From contig JAPFFF010000010.1 in NCBI GenBank assembly GCA_039105265.1, forward strand, positions 4,216,001 through 4,280,000: DNA of 64,000 bases, in the 5' to 3' direction. This document shows, in pieces, positions 30,387 through 41,050 of the stretch; position 1 is the first letter of the stretch; each line of letters begins with the position of its first letter. The DNA comes from Tritrichomonas musculus (Eukaryota; Parabasalia; Tritrichomonadida; Tritrichomonadidae). The notes under the pieces were generated by a model. It worked only from the letters and a program-made list of their open reading frames with translations. It did no database searches and was not told where the DNA came from. Both the position numbers and the translations under genes were made by a program.

Positions 30387-33024
30387 CTACTCATGGATAG
30401 AAAAACCATTCAAAAAGTGGCGTAAAAAAAAACGATTGTCCATTTTTTTTGGATTAGATACTGTCATTGATTTGAGGATACTTGTTGCATTAGATGTTGC
30501 TTTTGGTTCACTAATACTTGTTATATAAGATGCAGTTTTTGATTTACTAATACTTGTTTTATTAGATGCTGAATCAGATATTGCTTTCGGTCTATTAATA
30601 TTTGTTGCATTGGATGATGCCTTTGATTTGTTAGCATTTGTTGCATCAGATGTTGCTTTTGGTTCGCTAGCATTTGTTACATAAGATATTGATTTTGATT
30701 TATTAATATTTGTTTTACTAGATGCTATCTTTGATTTGTTAGCATTTGTTGCATCAAATGTTGCTTTGTGTTCACTAATATTTGTTTTATTTGATGTTGC
30801 TTATGATTTGTCAGCATTTGTTATATCAGATATTGTTTTTTGGTCGCTAGTATTTGTTGCATCAGATGTTGCTTTTGATTCGCTAGCATTTGTTACATAA
30901 GATATTGATTTTGATTTATTAATATTTGTTTTATTAGATGCTGTCTTTTATTTGTTAGCATTTGGTACATCAGATATTGCTTTTGGTTCTCTAATATTTG
31001 TTATATAAGATGCAGTTTTTATTTTACTAATACTTGTTTTATTAGATGCTGTATCAGATATTGCTTTCGGTCTGTTAATATTTGTTGCATCAGATGTTGC
31101 TTTTTGTTCACTAATATTTGTTGCAAATGATATTGATTTTGATTTATTAATATTTGTTTTATTTGATATTGCTTTTGATTCGTTAGCATTTGTTGCATCA
31201 GATGTTGCTTTTTGTTCACTAATATTTGTTGCAAATGATACAGTCTTTTCGGTTTGATAGTGGAAAAATTCAATTTGATAGTGGAAAAATTCATTTTGAT
31301 AGTGGAAAAGTTCATTTTGATAGTGGAAAAATCGTAAACAAACAATAATTTGTTATAATTTATTGTTTTTTAGAATGAATAATACATATATATTATATTT
31401 ATTACATTCATTAATCAGATAAACAATTAATAAAATGATAATCAGAAAAAAAAATTTGTTCCATTAAGCATTTATTCTATAATTATAATATGATATATAT
31501 TTATTTCTTTTAATATATAAAATAAATAAAATTATTAATTAAATCAATTTTTAATATAGATATTAGTGTTTTATTTTTTTACTATGACAAATGAAATGAA
31601 AAAGTTCTTTATCCATTAGTTTGTTAAAATTGGATAGCAATCTCTTCGAGAAAGTAAATTTCTCCGACATTTAAGGTATATCCCAAAATATCATGATGTA
31701 CTTTGATGATACTTGTCAAGCATGGTCATTGTTATCTGCATTATTATTGATTTCTTTTCAGCATTTCAATTTTCAATAAATATGAAAGCTTGATAAGAAA
31801 ATATTAGCTCATTTTATAGTCTAGTTATTTAGGTACTGCAACTTGTCTCGCAATTTTCTACAATTTTTTCAGAATTTGAACAATGTTTTAATTGTTTTAA
31901 AAATCGAAAATTCGTTTAAATCGAAGCAATCAAAATACAAATGAATGCTTAACTAAAACTTATGTTGATGAAAAGATCTAAAATAGTTTTAACGATCAAA
32001 GATTTATCAATAAAATCATTATTCATGAAGGCAACGCGAAATGGTTAAATAACGCCAATAAATAAGCAGTTTTCAAAATTACACTAAAATGTTTCTAAAT
32101 TAATAATTAATTTTTTAAATAAATTAAAAATTGAGAGCTAAGTCCTTTGAAAAAAATATAAACTACCAACTTTTTCAAATAACTTCACAATTTTAAATTT
32201 AACAAAAAATGTTTTTTTCTTAAAAAAACAAAAAATATTTTTTTATGTTTGATACATAAATATTAGATTATATAATAATATTTGATTTATGTATAATTTA
32301 TTCAAATCTGCAATCTTTGTTTTTACTTATTACACATTGTCAAACACTTTGGCAAATAATTCAAGCATATCTTCCCATTATTTTATCATTAATTTCCAAG
32401 CTATTTTTGGTGAAGATTCATTTAATGGATCACTAATGATTTTTTCATGTGTTCTAAATAAATAATTGAAAAAAAATTTCATTTCATTTGTCATAGTAAA
32501 AAAATAAAACACTAATATCTATATTAAAAATTGATTTAATTAATAATTTTATTTATTTTATATATTAAAAGAAATAAATATATATCATATTATAATTATA
32601 GAATAAATGCTTAATGGAACAAATTTTTTTTTCTGATTATCATTTTATTAATTGTTTATCTGATTAATGAATGTAATAAATATAATATATATGTATTATT
32701 CATTCTAAAAAACAATAAATTATAACAAATTATTGTTTGTTTACGATTTTTCCACTATCAAAATGAACTTTTCCACTATCAAAATGAACTTTTCCACTAT
32801 CAAATTGAATTTTTCCACTATCAAACCGAAAAAACTGTATTGATTTTGATTTATTAATATTTGTTTTATTTGATGTTGCTTTTGATTCGTTAGCATTTGT
32901 TGCATCAGATGTTGCTTTTGGTTCACTAATATTTGTTGCATGAGACTTGATAACATTTGTTTTGTTGCTCCTTGTGGATTTTGGTTCATTAGCATGTGCT
33001 ATGTTGCTTACAATTCTCTGATCG
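30387..33024 (-). pseudogene. 12-residue Ser/Thr/Asn/Lys tandem-repeat tail, interrupted by a mariner-type element
   Basis: On the minus strand, downstream of the kinase stop, a frame rich in KATSDATNANES-like 12-residue units runs from about 33020 to 32840. It resumes at 31238 on the far side of a transposon and continues to 30387 (about 285 codons) with only two in-frame TAA codons. Roughly 25 copies of the 36-bp unit are present; two have a 4-residue insertion at the same place, evidence of a higher-order block duplication. The frame connects to the upstream kinase gene only with a one-base shift just before its stop at 33025. It is probably the former C-terminal tail of that gene; a separate repeat protein is possible. 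Confidence 0.65.
31241..32837. mobile_element. 1.6-kb Tc1/mariner-type element with ~360-bp inverted repeats, non-autonomous
   Basis: The ends read CAGTYTTTTCGGTTTGATAG in inverted orientation and are flanked by TA (31239-31240 and 32838-32839). The inverted repeats extend to about 31602 and 32477 with few differences. Each arm starts with four tandem copies of a 21-bp unit containing GATAGTGGAAAA, likely transposase-binding sites. The 870-bp core has no long frame. An uninterrupted paralogous repeat at about 31118-31160 (GCAAATGATATTGATTTTG) shows the empty site and proves insertion at a single TA. High arm identity implies a recent event. Confidence 0.85.
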
Positions 33025-36000
33025 TTAAACTTGAGCTTTGTCAGATGATATCAATGACTTGTCAGCATATTTAAAGAACATTTCTTTATCAACTTCTTTC
33101 GATATAAATGATGGATTTGTCTTCAAAATATCAACAATTTCATCAAAAGTTGGTCTTTCATTCGGTTCTTGTAACCAGCATTTTTCAATAAGATCTTTAT
33201 AACATCCTGTAATAGGTTTTGAAAATGATGGACGGTTTCTTTTTATGACAATTTCATCATAAAATTCTTGAAATTCTTTCAAATTACAAAACGGTCTCTC
33301 AAGTGTAATTATTTCATAAACAATCATTGCAAAAGAATAAACATCACTTGCTTTCGTATATTCTTTTGATGCCAATACTTCCGGTGATGTATAAATTGGT
33401 GATACTTGAGCTTCTTTCCCTGATTGAAATGTAAAACTATTTTGAAAAAGAAGATATGTGAGATGTCCAAAATTAAAGAGTTTTGGTTCTATGTTTTCAG
33501 TAAGATAAACACTTGTTGGTCGCAAATTTCGATGTAAAATGCCTCGTGAATGCAAATGTTTCATTCCACATGCAATGCCATAAATAACTATCAATTTGGT
33601 GGTTGAATTCCAGCCTGGAAGAATTTTATTCTTTTTCTCATTTTGAACAACTTCTTTCAATGTTGTATTCGTTAAAATTTCTGTGATTAAAACTGGCTTT
33701 GGTTCATCTTCAAAATTCGCAGGACTGAAACCAAATAATTTTGCAAGTGATGGATAATTTATTTCTGAGATGACATTCATTTCTTCTGAAATATCTCGCA
33801 TTTCTTTCTCGCTGAATTGATTCATGACAACATTTGAAACATGAACAGCATATTCTTTCCCTGTCTTTTTATCAGTAGCTTTATATAGTTTGTAAAGTTC
33901 ACTTTTCAAAATTAGTTCTTTCTTATTGAAATTACTTAAATTAAAAATGAAATCTTTGAGTGAAGATTTGGTTTTTGTCGTTTCTATCACATGACTAAAC
34001 ATTGAAATTGTTGTTTCATTTAACATGTTCGTCAAATGAGGAATAGAAATAATTTTGAATTCTTTATTTTGATCACTTTTCTTTGATTTAATTGGATGAT
34101 CAATGGTTATCTCTTCATTAACTAACTTTGAATATGAAACAATTTCTTCAAAGTCAACTTCTCCAATGATGAAATCGGAGTTCGTCTTTAGTATTTCAAC
34201 AATTTCGGAAAAGGAAGGACGATCTTTTGGATCTTGTGACCAGCATGACTTAAGTAATTCTTGATAGCAATTTGGAATCGAAGAGTTCAATGGAGGACGA
34301 GATCTTTTAAGGCAAACCTCTTTAATTAATGAATATAGATTGGGAAAGTTACTGAATGGTACCTCAAGTGTCAATATTTCATAAACAATGAGTGAATATG
34401 CATAAACATCGCATGCCTCGGTGTATACTCTATTGTGGATTTCTGGTGCCATATAAACCGGTGTACCAAGAGCTCCACTTCTTGCTTTGGTGTGATCAGA
34501 TAAATATTTTGAAAATCCAAAATCTGTTATTTTTGGATATAGATGGTCATCGAGGAGAACATTTTCTGGCTTCAAGTCTCTATGAAGAATAGTTAATGAA
34601 TGCAAATATTTCATTCCTGATGCAATTCCATAAATCGAAATGAATTTTTTCGTATCATCCCACTCACAAATCTTGCATCCACGTCTTTTCAATTCAAGAA
34701 TCGTCTTCAATGATCCATTTTCATGAATATCTGTAACGATAACTGGTTTCTCTTTTTTCTTAAAATTGAATTGACTGTATCCAATGAATCTAACAATTGA
34801 TGGATAGTTGAGATTTGGCATGATATTTATTTCTCTTGAAATATCAATCACTTCTTCTTCTGTAATGAAGTCAAGCTCAATTTTCAAAATTTTCGCTGCA
34901 TAAGATTCACCAGTGCCTTCCTTGACAATTTTGTATACTTTACCAAATTGTCCTTCGCCTAGTTTTTCATCTTTCATATATTTTTGCAAGCCAAACTGCT
35001 TGATTGATGCAGAAATGACAAATTTTTGATTAGGTCTATCATATTTAACTATAAACTTTTCTAACAATTCATCATATTTTGAAGAATTGGTTGACTGTGC
35101 ATTTTCTAAGTAATCTAAATATTCATTAAATTGGGTTAGATCAATGTTTTCAAGTAAACAAGATTTGTTTTTGAGATAGGAAACTATTTCTGAGAATGTT
35201 GGTCTATCTTCCATGTTTTGTGACCAACACTTCTCAATGAGATCACGATAAATATCTGAGATTCCATATTTAAATTCTGGCCGCTTACCTTGGATGCAAA
35301 TTTTGGAAATTATACCAAAAATATTCATTTCAATGAAAGGAATCTGACATGTTAAAATTTCATACATTGTTATTGCAAATGAATAAACATCACTTGCTTT
35401 CGAATAATTTCCTGACCAAGCATCTGGGGACATATACATTGGAGTTCCTTTCATATCTTTGTGTTTAATATTATCGTCCATTGATTGAACTCTTTTTGAT
35501 AATCCAAAATCACAAATTTTTGGGAATAAATGTTCATCGACCAAAATATTGTTCGGCTTAAGGTCACGATGAATAATGTTTAGTGAATGTAAATATTTCA
35601 TTCCTGATGCAATTCCATATATGGTAATTAGCTTTTTAGTGTCATCCCATCCTGGAATACTAATTGAACTTCTTTCTTTTCTGAGAATATCACCTAATGA
35701 TCCATTTGCAACATATTCCATAAATACAGTTGCTTTTTCCCTGTTTTTTTTGAAGTTAAATGGACTATAACCTACAAATTTCACAATTGATGGATATTTG
35801 ACTCTTGAAAAAATATCCAATTCATGTCGAATATCATCAATATCTAAGGGATCAAGATATATAGTTTTAGCAGCGAATATCTCATTCGTTTTGTTGTTTT
35901 TAACCCGATAAATTTTTCCAGAAGATCCTGCACCAATTTTTCTTATTATAGAATACTCATCAATGCTTATTTGCATAGTTTGGATGGTCTCTAATCTAAA

Positions 36001-36876
36001 TAATTGTATATGATGCTTAGCTGAATCTTCTTTAGTGCCATATTGATGAAGATAACGAATATATTGAAAATATTCATTTTTATTGACTCCTTCTAAAATA
36101 AATTTAGAATCTCTTTTCAATAAATCTATAATGTCAGAAAATTCTGGTCTTTCGTCTGGATTACTTGACCAGCATTTTTTAATGAGTTCCTGATAACATT
36201 CTGGAATCGATTCATTGAATTTTGGACGATAGTTTTCAATGACAACATGATTCATTATCTGATTAACATTTGTTATTCCTTGGAATGGTTTCTCATTGGT
36301 CAAGAGTTCATAAAGTATCATTGAAAACGCATAAACATCACTGCGCTTGTCATATCTTTTGCCTGACCAAATTTCTGGAGCAACATAAGCTGGCTTTGTA
36401 AAAATTTCTCCATCGTTCGAGTCTACTTCATCGAATTCATTTTTGATGAATTTTAAATTTGTAATTATTGGATATAATAAATAATCAAGGAGGATGCTGC
36501 TTAGCTGAAGCTTTCGGTGAACAATATTTAGTGAATGCAAGTAGCGCATTCCTGCTGCAATTCCATATATGTTAATTAATTTCTTAGTGTTAGTCCATCT
36601 TGGATTTGGTTTTGTCTCTAGAAATTTGGACAACTTCCCATTCGCCGCAAATCCCATTACTAAAACTGGATTGGTTTTGCCATCAAAATCATGAGGACTG
36701 AAACATATTGCATTAAGAACAGATGGATAATGAAATTTAAGAATTATTTTTATTTTTGAAAGATCTTTTTCATTAAACTGAGGTGATTCAGCATCATATA
36801 TTTTCGCTGCAAAAATATTTTTCGTTTCTTTGTTTAAAATCTGATATACTTTAGACTTACTTGTTGCACAAATCAA
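33025..36876 (-). CDS. Four tandem kinase domains (pseudo-active-active-pseudo)
   Basis: 1,283 codons hold four TKL-like kinase domains of about 270-300 residues. Domain 1 (about 1-265) has HRKLQLSS instead of HRD and lacks DFG: pseudokinase. Domain 2 (about 305-575) has GAGSSGKIY, HRDLKPNN and CDFGLSK: expected active. Domain 3 (about 630-920) has GEGQFGKVY, HRDLKPEN and TDFGFSK: expected active. Domain 4 (about 985-1265) has HRNLRPTS and FNFGHL: pseudokinase. The domains share the signatures IYGIASGMKYLHSL and CWSQNxEDRPTFSEI, so they arose by tandem duplication. The first codon shown is not a real start: the frame runs upstream through an acidic Asp/Tyr linker to a frame change at an A8 run (about 37030), linking it to 36897-39699. 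Confidence 0.85.
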   Translation of the reverse strand: MICATSKSKVYQILNKETKNIFAAKIYDAESPQFNEKDLSKIKIILKFHYPSVLNAICFSPHDFDGKTNPVLVMGFAANGKLSKFLETKPNPRWTNTKKLINIYGIAAGMRYLHSLNIVHRKLQLSSILLDYLLYPIITNLKFIKNEFDEVDSNDGEIFTKPAYVAPEIWSGKRYDKRSDVYAFSMILYELLTNEKPFQGITNVNQIMNHVVIENYRPKFNESIPECYQELIKKCWSSNPDERPEFSDIIDLLKRDSKFILEGVNKNEYFQYIRYLHQYGTKEDSAKHHIQLFRLETIQTMQISIDEYSIIRKIGAGSSGKIYRVKNNKTNEIFAAKTIYLDPLDIDDIRHELDIFSRVKYPSIVKFVGYSPFNFKKNREKATVFMEYVANGSLGDILRKERSSISIPGWDDTKKLITIYGIASGMKYLHSLNIIHRDLKPNNILVDEHLFPKICDFGLSKRVQSMDDNIKHKDMKGTPMYMSPDAWSGNYSKASDVYSFAITMYEILTCQIPFIEMNIFGIISKICIQGKRPEFKYGISDIYRDLIEKCWSQNMEDRPTFSEIVSYLKNKSCLLENIDLTQFNEYLDYLENAQSTNSSKYDELLEKFIVKYDRPNQKFVISASIKQFGLQKYMKDEKLGEGQFGKVYKIVKEGTGESYAAKILKIELDFITEEEVIDISREINIMPNLNYPSIVRFIGYSQFNFKKKEKPVIVTDIHENGSLKTILELKRRGCKICEWDDTKKFISIYGIASGMKYLHSLTILHRDLKPENVLLDDHLYPKITDFGFSKYLSDHTKARSGALGTPVYMAPEIHNRVYTEACDVYAYSLIVYEILTLEVPFSNFPNLYSLIKEVCLKRSRPPLNSSIPNCYQELLKSCWSQDPKDRPSFSEIVEILKTNSDFIIGEVDFEEIVSYSKLVNEEITIDHPIKSKKSDQNKEFKIISIPHLTNMLNETTISMFSHVIETTKTKSSLKDFIFNLSNFNKKELILKSELYKLYKATDKKTGKEYAVHVSNVVMNQFSEKEMRDISEEMNVISEINYPSLAKLFGFSPANFEDEPKPVLITEILTNTTLKEVVQNEKKNKILPGWNSTTKLIVIYGIACGMKHLHSRGILHRNLRPTSVYLTENIEPKLFNFGHLTYLLFQNSFTFQSGKEAQVSPIYTSPEVLASKEYTKASDVYSFAMIVYEIITLERPFCNLKEFQEFYDEIVIKRNRPSFSKPITGCYKDLIEKCWLQEPNERPTFDEIVDILKTNPSFISKEVDKEMFFKYADKSLISSDKAQV

Positions 36877-36896
36877 AAACTGCTCTTCAAATTTAT

Positions 36897-37511
36897 TTAG
36901 ATCTTCAAAATTATTTTCACCTTCAGAATCTTCATCATAATCTTCATCACTATAATAATCAATAAAATCATTATTACTAATATCATTATAATCGTCATCC
37001 TCACTATAAAAAGCTGAAAATGAAATTTTTTTTGACTCTGATTATAATCAGGTAAATCACATTCTTTGAATTCCAAATAATCATTTACATATTCATTAAA
37101 TTGGGTTAGATCAATGTTTTCAAGTAAACAAGATTTGTTTTTGAGATAGGAAACTATTTCTGAGAATGTTGGTCTATCTTCCATGTTTTGTGACCAACAC
37201 TTCTCAATGAGATCACGATAAATATCAGAGATTCCATATTTAAATTCTGGCCGCTTACCTTCAGAAACTTTCATCTTAAACATATTCAATTCAATGAAAG
37301 GGATCTCACATGTTAAAATTTCGTACATTGTTATTGCAAATGAATAAACATCTCCTGCTTTCGAATAATTTTGTTTTTCAATAACCTCTGGGGACAAATA
37401 CATCGGACTTCCTTTAATTTCAAAGTTGGTAGGATTATTATTATCGCTATTTGATTGAATTTTTTTTTGATAATTCAAAACCACAAATTTTTGGTAAGAA
37501 GTGCTCATCAA
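36897..37511 (-). CDS. C-lobe of a further kinase domain, middle segment of the same gene
   Basis: Encodes the activation segment and C-lobe of a kinase: GSPMYLSPEV, GDVYSFAITMYEILTCEIPF, then CWSQNMEDRPTFSEIVSYL. It is nearly identical in places to the domain-2 C-lobe of the downstream segment. It follows the N-lobe that ends at 37447 in another frame; the change falls at a run of nine A/T (about 37460). Its own 3' end changes frame at another A8 run near 37030, after which the acidic linker leads into the four-kinase segment. Two shifts at homopolymers suggest read errors or very recent decay rather than three genes. Confidence 0.75.
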   Translation of the reverse strand: MMSTSYQKFVVLNYQKKIQSNSDNNNPTNFEIKGSPMYLSPEVIEKQNYSKAGDVYSFAITMYEILTCEIPFIELNMFKMKVSEGKRPEFKYGISDIYRDLIEKCWSQNMEDRPTFSEIVSYLKNKSCLLENIDLTQFNEYVNDYLEFKECDLPDYNQSQKKFHFQLFIVRMTIIMILVIMILLIIIVMKIMMKILKVKIILKI

Positions 37512-39699
37512 CCAAAATATTTCCAGGATTCAAATTGCAATGAATAATGTTTAATGAATGTAAATATTTCATTCCTGATGCAATTCCATATATGTTAATT
37601 AGCTTTTTAGTGTCATCCCATCCTTGTAATGGCTTCGATGATTTTTCAAAATCAAGAACTTTTTTCAAGGTTCCATTAGATTCATATTCCATGAATATCA
37701 TTGGCTTTTTAATTTTATCAAAGTTGATTGGACTTACTCCAATAAATTTCACAATTGATGGATATCTGATTTCCGATGCAATATCCAATTCATGATCAAA
37801 GTTTAAAATATCTTCTTTTGAAAAATAAGCAGTTTTTTTGAATTGTTTAACTAAAAATATTTTGTTCGTTAGTTTGGATTGCGCTTTAAAAAAATTACTT
37901 TTTATTCCATTTTCAATTTTATCTACTTTTTTGAAATAGCGGATATCAATTTTGTCAAACTCTTCTACATCCTTTATATTAAGTTCTGCTTTTGTCTCTG
38001 AAACAATTTGATTAATTTCAAAAAAATATTCTTCTTTATATTCGTAGAATTTCAAACTGATTATATCTTCAGTTTTAATACTATTATGTTCTGTCAAGTA
38101 GATCTTTAATAATATTTTTAAAACATAAAAATAGCAATTACTTGCACACTCAGATAAAATTTGTATATTTATGTTATCAAAAGCGTTGTTTGAATAATTG
38201 TCGATAATATATAGGGTCGCATAAATATGCTCTCGTGAAACGCAAAAATAAAAAATTGGTAAATTATTTTTTGTGCTCCTGGCATCAATATCAAATTTTG
38301 GATGTTTGGAGAAAAGTTTTATAATCTTCATATTTGATAAAAAATAGCACGCATAAAAAAATGGTGGATAGTCGTTTATTGGTGTATTAATATCAATTTC
38401 TGGATTTTTTAACAATTCTTCAACAATACTGACATTTTCATCTACAATTGATCTTACTAAATATGATATATCTTCTGCGTTGTGATAACTGATGTTTATA
38501 TTAGGACACTTTAATAATTCTTTGAAGAAAAAGCCTGAAAAATCTGAAATGCTATTGTATAAAATTTCATGAATGTTGTCCTCAAAAAATATCTGATTCT
38601 CTTTGAAGAATGGAAGTAAAGTTGATTCAAAAAATATAAAATTAGCTCTACCAAATGTTCCTTTTATAGTATCAAATAATTCGTCTTTTTTTTCGATATT
38701 TAAAATACTTTTTGAATCATTAAAAATTTCAAAACTCCAGCAATAAACTGATTCTAATAAATGCTCATCAAATTTTTCTTTCATTATGTCTTTTAAAATA
38801 CTAATTATTTCATCGTTGTGATTAGAAATTGAAAAATAAATAGTATCATCATCGATTTCCGCTTCACAAAAAATCAAAAATGTGCATATTTTATTTGCTT
38901 TACATTCTGCTGCAAATGCAAGTAATGAAATCTCTCTTGGTTCAAGAAAAGAGTTTTCAATTGTTGATTCTTTTATTTTTGAATTGATTGTCAATTTTGA
39001 TTCTGGATTTGAAAGGATTTTTTGAAATGCGTCAACATCATCTGTTTTAATAGAATAGCGAAGTTCATCTTCCTCAATTTCTTTATAAAGTGAATCGTGA
39101 TAATCGCCTAATTCTCGAATCCACTTGATGTGTTTACTCCGCTTTTCTTTAAATTTTTCAATATTTTCTTGTGAATATTCATCTTTTGATTTAAATTTGA
39201 ATTTTAACTCTTTGTTAAATATTTCCGGTTCTTTTTCGATGATTTCGGGTAGAAAAAACTTCATTGTTTCCATTGTTTTGTCTTTTATGCAGCGAAGGAT
39301 GACTTGGTCAATTGAAATAAGGCCTTCTTCATGCATCCAGAGCTTAAAATAAAAAGATGCTCCAAATATATTCCAGAAAAAAGCTGATTCATCTTGTAAG
39401 TTTGCTTTTAATGAATTCATTATATGATCAAAGAGTTTAAAAACATATTTTTTCATTGTAATGCTGCAAATACGAGAATAACATCCAAACAAGTGGCATA
39501 TCACCATCAAATCATCTTTTTGATTTAGATAATTTGTTGGAATTAATTTAATTATTTGTAAAATTTCTTCATCTCCAGATTCTGCATTTAATTCACATAG
39601 TTTCTTCTGTAGTTTTGAAAACAAACTGATTTTTGTCATGTCTTGAAACAAAACATCCATTTTGTAATAAATGGGTTGAAAATTCCAATGTATACTCAT
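37447..39699 (-). CDS. DUF3447/ankyrin region plus pseudokinase N-lobe, 5' part of the multi-kinase gene
   Basis: The first 560 or so codons are a DUF3447-type helical region with degenerate ankyrin repeats (FFYACYFLSNMKIIKLFS, IVEELLKNPEIDINTP, FYVLKILLKIYL). From about codon 590 a kinase N-lobe begins (FFKAQSKLTNKIFLVKQF) and reaches the catalytic loop IIHCNLNPGN and CGFELSK, where HRD and DFG are both lost, so the domain is a pseudokinase. The ATG at 39699 or the one 13 codons later could start the protein. With the two downstream segments the gene would span 33025-39699 and encode five kinase domains after an ankyrin module. A 218-bp intergenic segment separates it from the divergent dehydrogenase gene. 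Confidence 0.8.
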   Translation of the reverse strand: MSIHWNFQPIYYKMDVLFQDMTKISLFSKLQKKLCELNAESGDEEILQIIKLIPTNYLNQKDDLMVICHLFGCYSRICSITMKKYVFKLFDHIMNSLKANLQDESAFFWNIFGASFYFKLWMHEEGLISIDQVILRCIKDKTMETMKFFLPEIIEKEPEIFNKELKFKFKSKDEYSQENIEKFKEKRSKHIKWIRELGDYHDSLYKEIEEDELRYSIKTDDVDAFQKILSNPESKLTINSKIKESTIENSFLEPREISLLAFAAECKANKICTFLIFCEAEIDDDTIYFSISNHNDEIISILKDIMKEKFDEHLLESVYCWSFEIFNDSKSILNIEKKDELFDTIKGTFGRANFIFFESTLLPFFKENQIFFEDNIHEILYNSISDFSGFFFKELLKCPNINISYHNAEDISYLVRSIVDENVSIVEELLKNPEIDINTPINDYPPFFYACYFLSNMKIIKLFSKHPKFDIDARSTKNNLPIFYFCVSREHIYATLYIIDNYSNNAFDNINIQILSECASNCYFYVLKILLKIYLTEHNSIKTEDIISLKFYEYKEEYFFEINQIVSETKAELNIKDVEEFDKIDIRYFKKVDKIENGIKSNFFKAQSKLTNKIFLVKQFKKTAYFSKEDILNFDHELDIASEIRYPSIVKFIGVSPINFDKIKKPMIFMEYESNGTLKKVLDFEKSSKPLQGWDDTKKLINIYGIASGMKYLHSLNIIHCNLNPGNILVDEHFLPKICGFELSKKNSIK

Positions 39700-39917
39700 T
39701 CAATTTTCAGCAAAGATAAAAAGCTTGATATAATTGTTATTTTCAACTAATATTGAATGTTTTTATATTTATATATAATTATTATTTAATATTTGGTTTT
39801 ATTCAAAATAATATAATTAAAATCCAAAGATAATTTTGTTTTATTATTTTATGAACTTTTCAATACTTTCTTATGAACGAAATAAACTATTCAATATATT
39901 TTTTAAAATAAATCAAT

Positions 39918-40892
39918 ATGAAAGGTATTTATTTTGATGGCAAAAGTGCATCATACCGAGAAGACATACCAATTCCAACACCAGGTGAAGATGAAAGCCT
40001 TGTTCGAGTTTCATATGCAAATGTATGTTCCACTGACAAAGAGATTCTTCGAGGTTATTGTCCCAATTTTACAGGAGTCATGGGCCATGAATTCTCTGGA
40101 ATTGTTGAAAAGAGCAGCCTTCCAGAACTTGTTGGCAAAGAAGTTGTTGGCGAAATCAACGACGGCTGCTGCAAGTGTTTCTACTGTCTTAAAGGACTTG
40201 AAAAGCATTGTCCATACCGCAAGACGATAGGAATTGGTGGCAAAGACGGTTGTTTCAGTCAATATATAACTGTTTCCAATCATTGTCTTCATGTTCTTCC
40301 AAAAGGGCTGACATTAAAAGAGGCTGTTTTTTGTGAGCCACTTGCAGCTGCCATTGAAATTGTGTCACAACTCCATGTGTCGCCTGAGATGAAGATTGCT
40401 GTTATTGGTGATGGTCGACTTGCATTCATGATCACTCAAATCTTGGCACTTCAAGGTGGCTGTGTGACTGTTTTTGGAAAACATGAAGAAAAACTTCTTT
40501 CTTTTGAAAAATATGCAAAAACAATACAAATTGAAAGCATCAAAGAAAAAGTTATCCATCCAATTGATGACACTTTTGATATCGTGGTCGAAAGCTGCGG
40601 GAATCCTTCTGGTTTGGAGCTGGCTTGTAAGATAATTCGCTGCCGTGGAACGATTGTTTTGAAAAGCACATACGCTGGCAAATGTGATGTGAATATGAGC
40701 TTTTTCGTTGTGAATGAGATCACATTGGTTGGCTCGAGATGTGGCCCGTTTGAGCCAGCACTCAACCTTCTTGCAAGACATTTAATAAATTTGCCAGAAC
40801 CTGAATTGTACCAATTGAAAGATTTTGAAAAAGCTTTCACATCATCTGCATTCAAAGCTGGATTTGACCTCTCCCTTGAAAATTCTAAGTAA
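39918..40892 (+). CDS. Zinc-dependent medium-chain alcohol/polyol dehydrogenase-like protein
   Basis: 324 residues of the MDR family. The GroES-like N-terminal domain has catalytic-zinc ligands Cys37 (NVCSTD), His57 and Glu58 (GHEF), and a complete structural zinc site Cys84-x2-Cys87-x2-Cys90-x7-Cys98. The NAD(P)-binding Rossmann domain begins with IAVIGDGRLA, a G-x-G variant of the usual GxGxxG. The length is slightly short of the usual 340-360. It probably oxidises an alcohol or polyol in the cytosol; substrate not predictable. TCA stands two bases before the ATG, and TAAA overlaps the stop codon, as often in trichomonad genes. A bacterial source is possible because no such enzyme is specific to trichomonads, but this is inference. 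Confidence 0.9.
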   Translation: MKGIYFDGKSASYREDIPIPTPGEDESLVRVSYANVCSTDKEILRGYCPNFTGVMGHEFSGIVEKSSLPELVGKEVVGEINDGCCKCFYCLKGLEKHCPYRKTIGIGGKDGCFSQYITVSNHCLHVLPKGLTLKEAVFCEPLAAAIEIVSQLHVSPEMKIAVIGDGRLAFMITQILALQGGCVTVFGKHEEKLLSFEKYAKTIQIESIKEKVIHPIDDTFDIVVESCGNPSGLELACKIIRCRGTIVLKSTYAGKCDVNMSFFVVNEITLVGSRCGPFEPALNLLARHLINLPEPELYQLKDFEKAFTSSAFKAGFDLSLENSK

Positions 40893-41009
40893 ATCAGATA
40901 AAAATTATTCATACATGTTTTATTGTTTTTTTAATATCCTAAATGCTTATGACAAAGAGGCAATCAAAAAATAAAAAATAAACTGATGATCATTTTGAAT
41001 TGAAAAATT

Positions 41010-41050
<41 letters not shown>

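Noticed and set aside
31019-31345. Gln/Leu-rich 108-codon minus-strand frame
   Set aside because: Wrong frame of the Ser/Thr/Asn/Lys repeat; it also runs into the transposon end.
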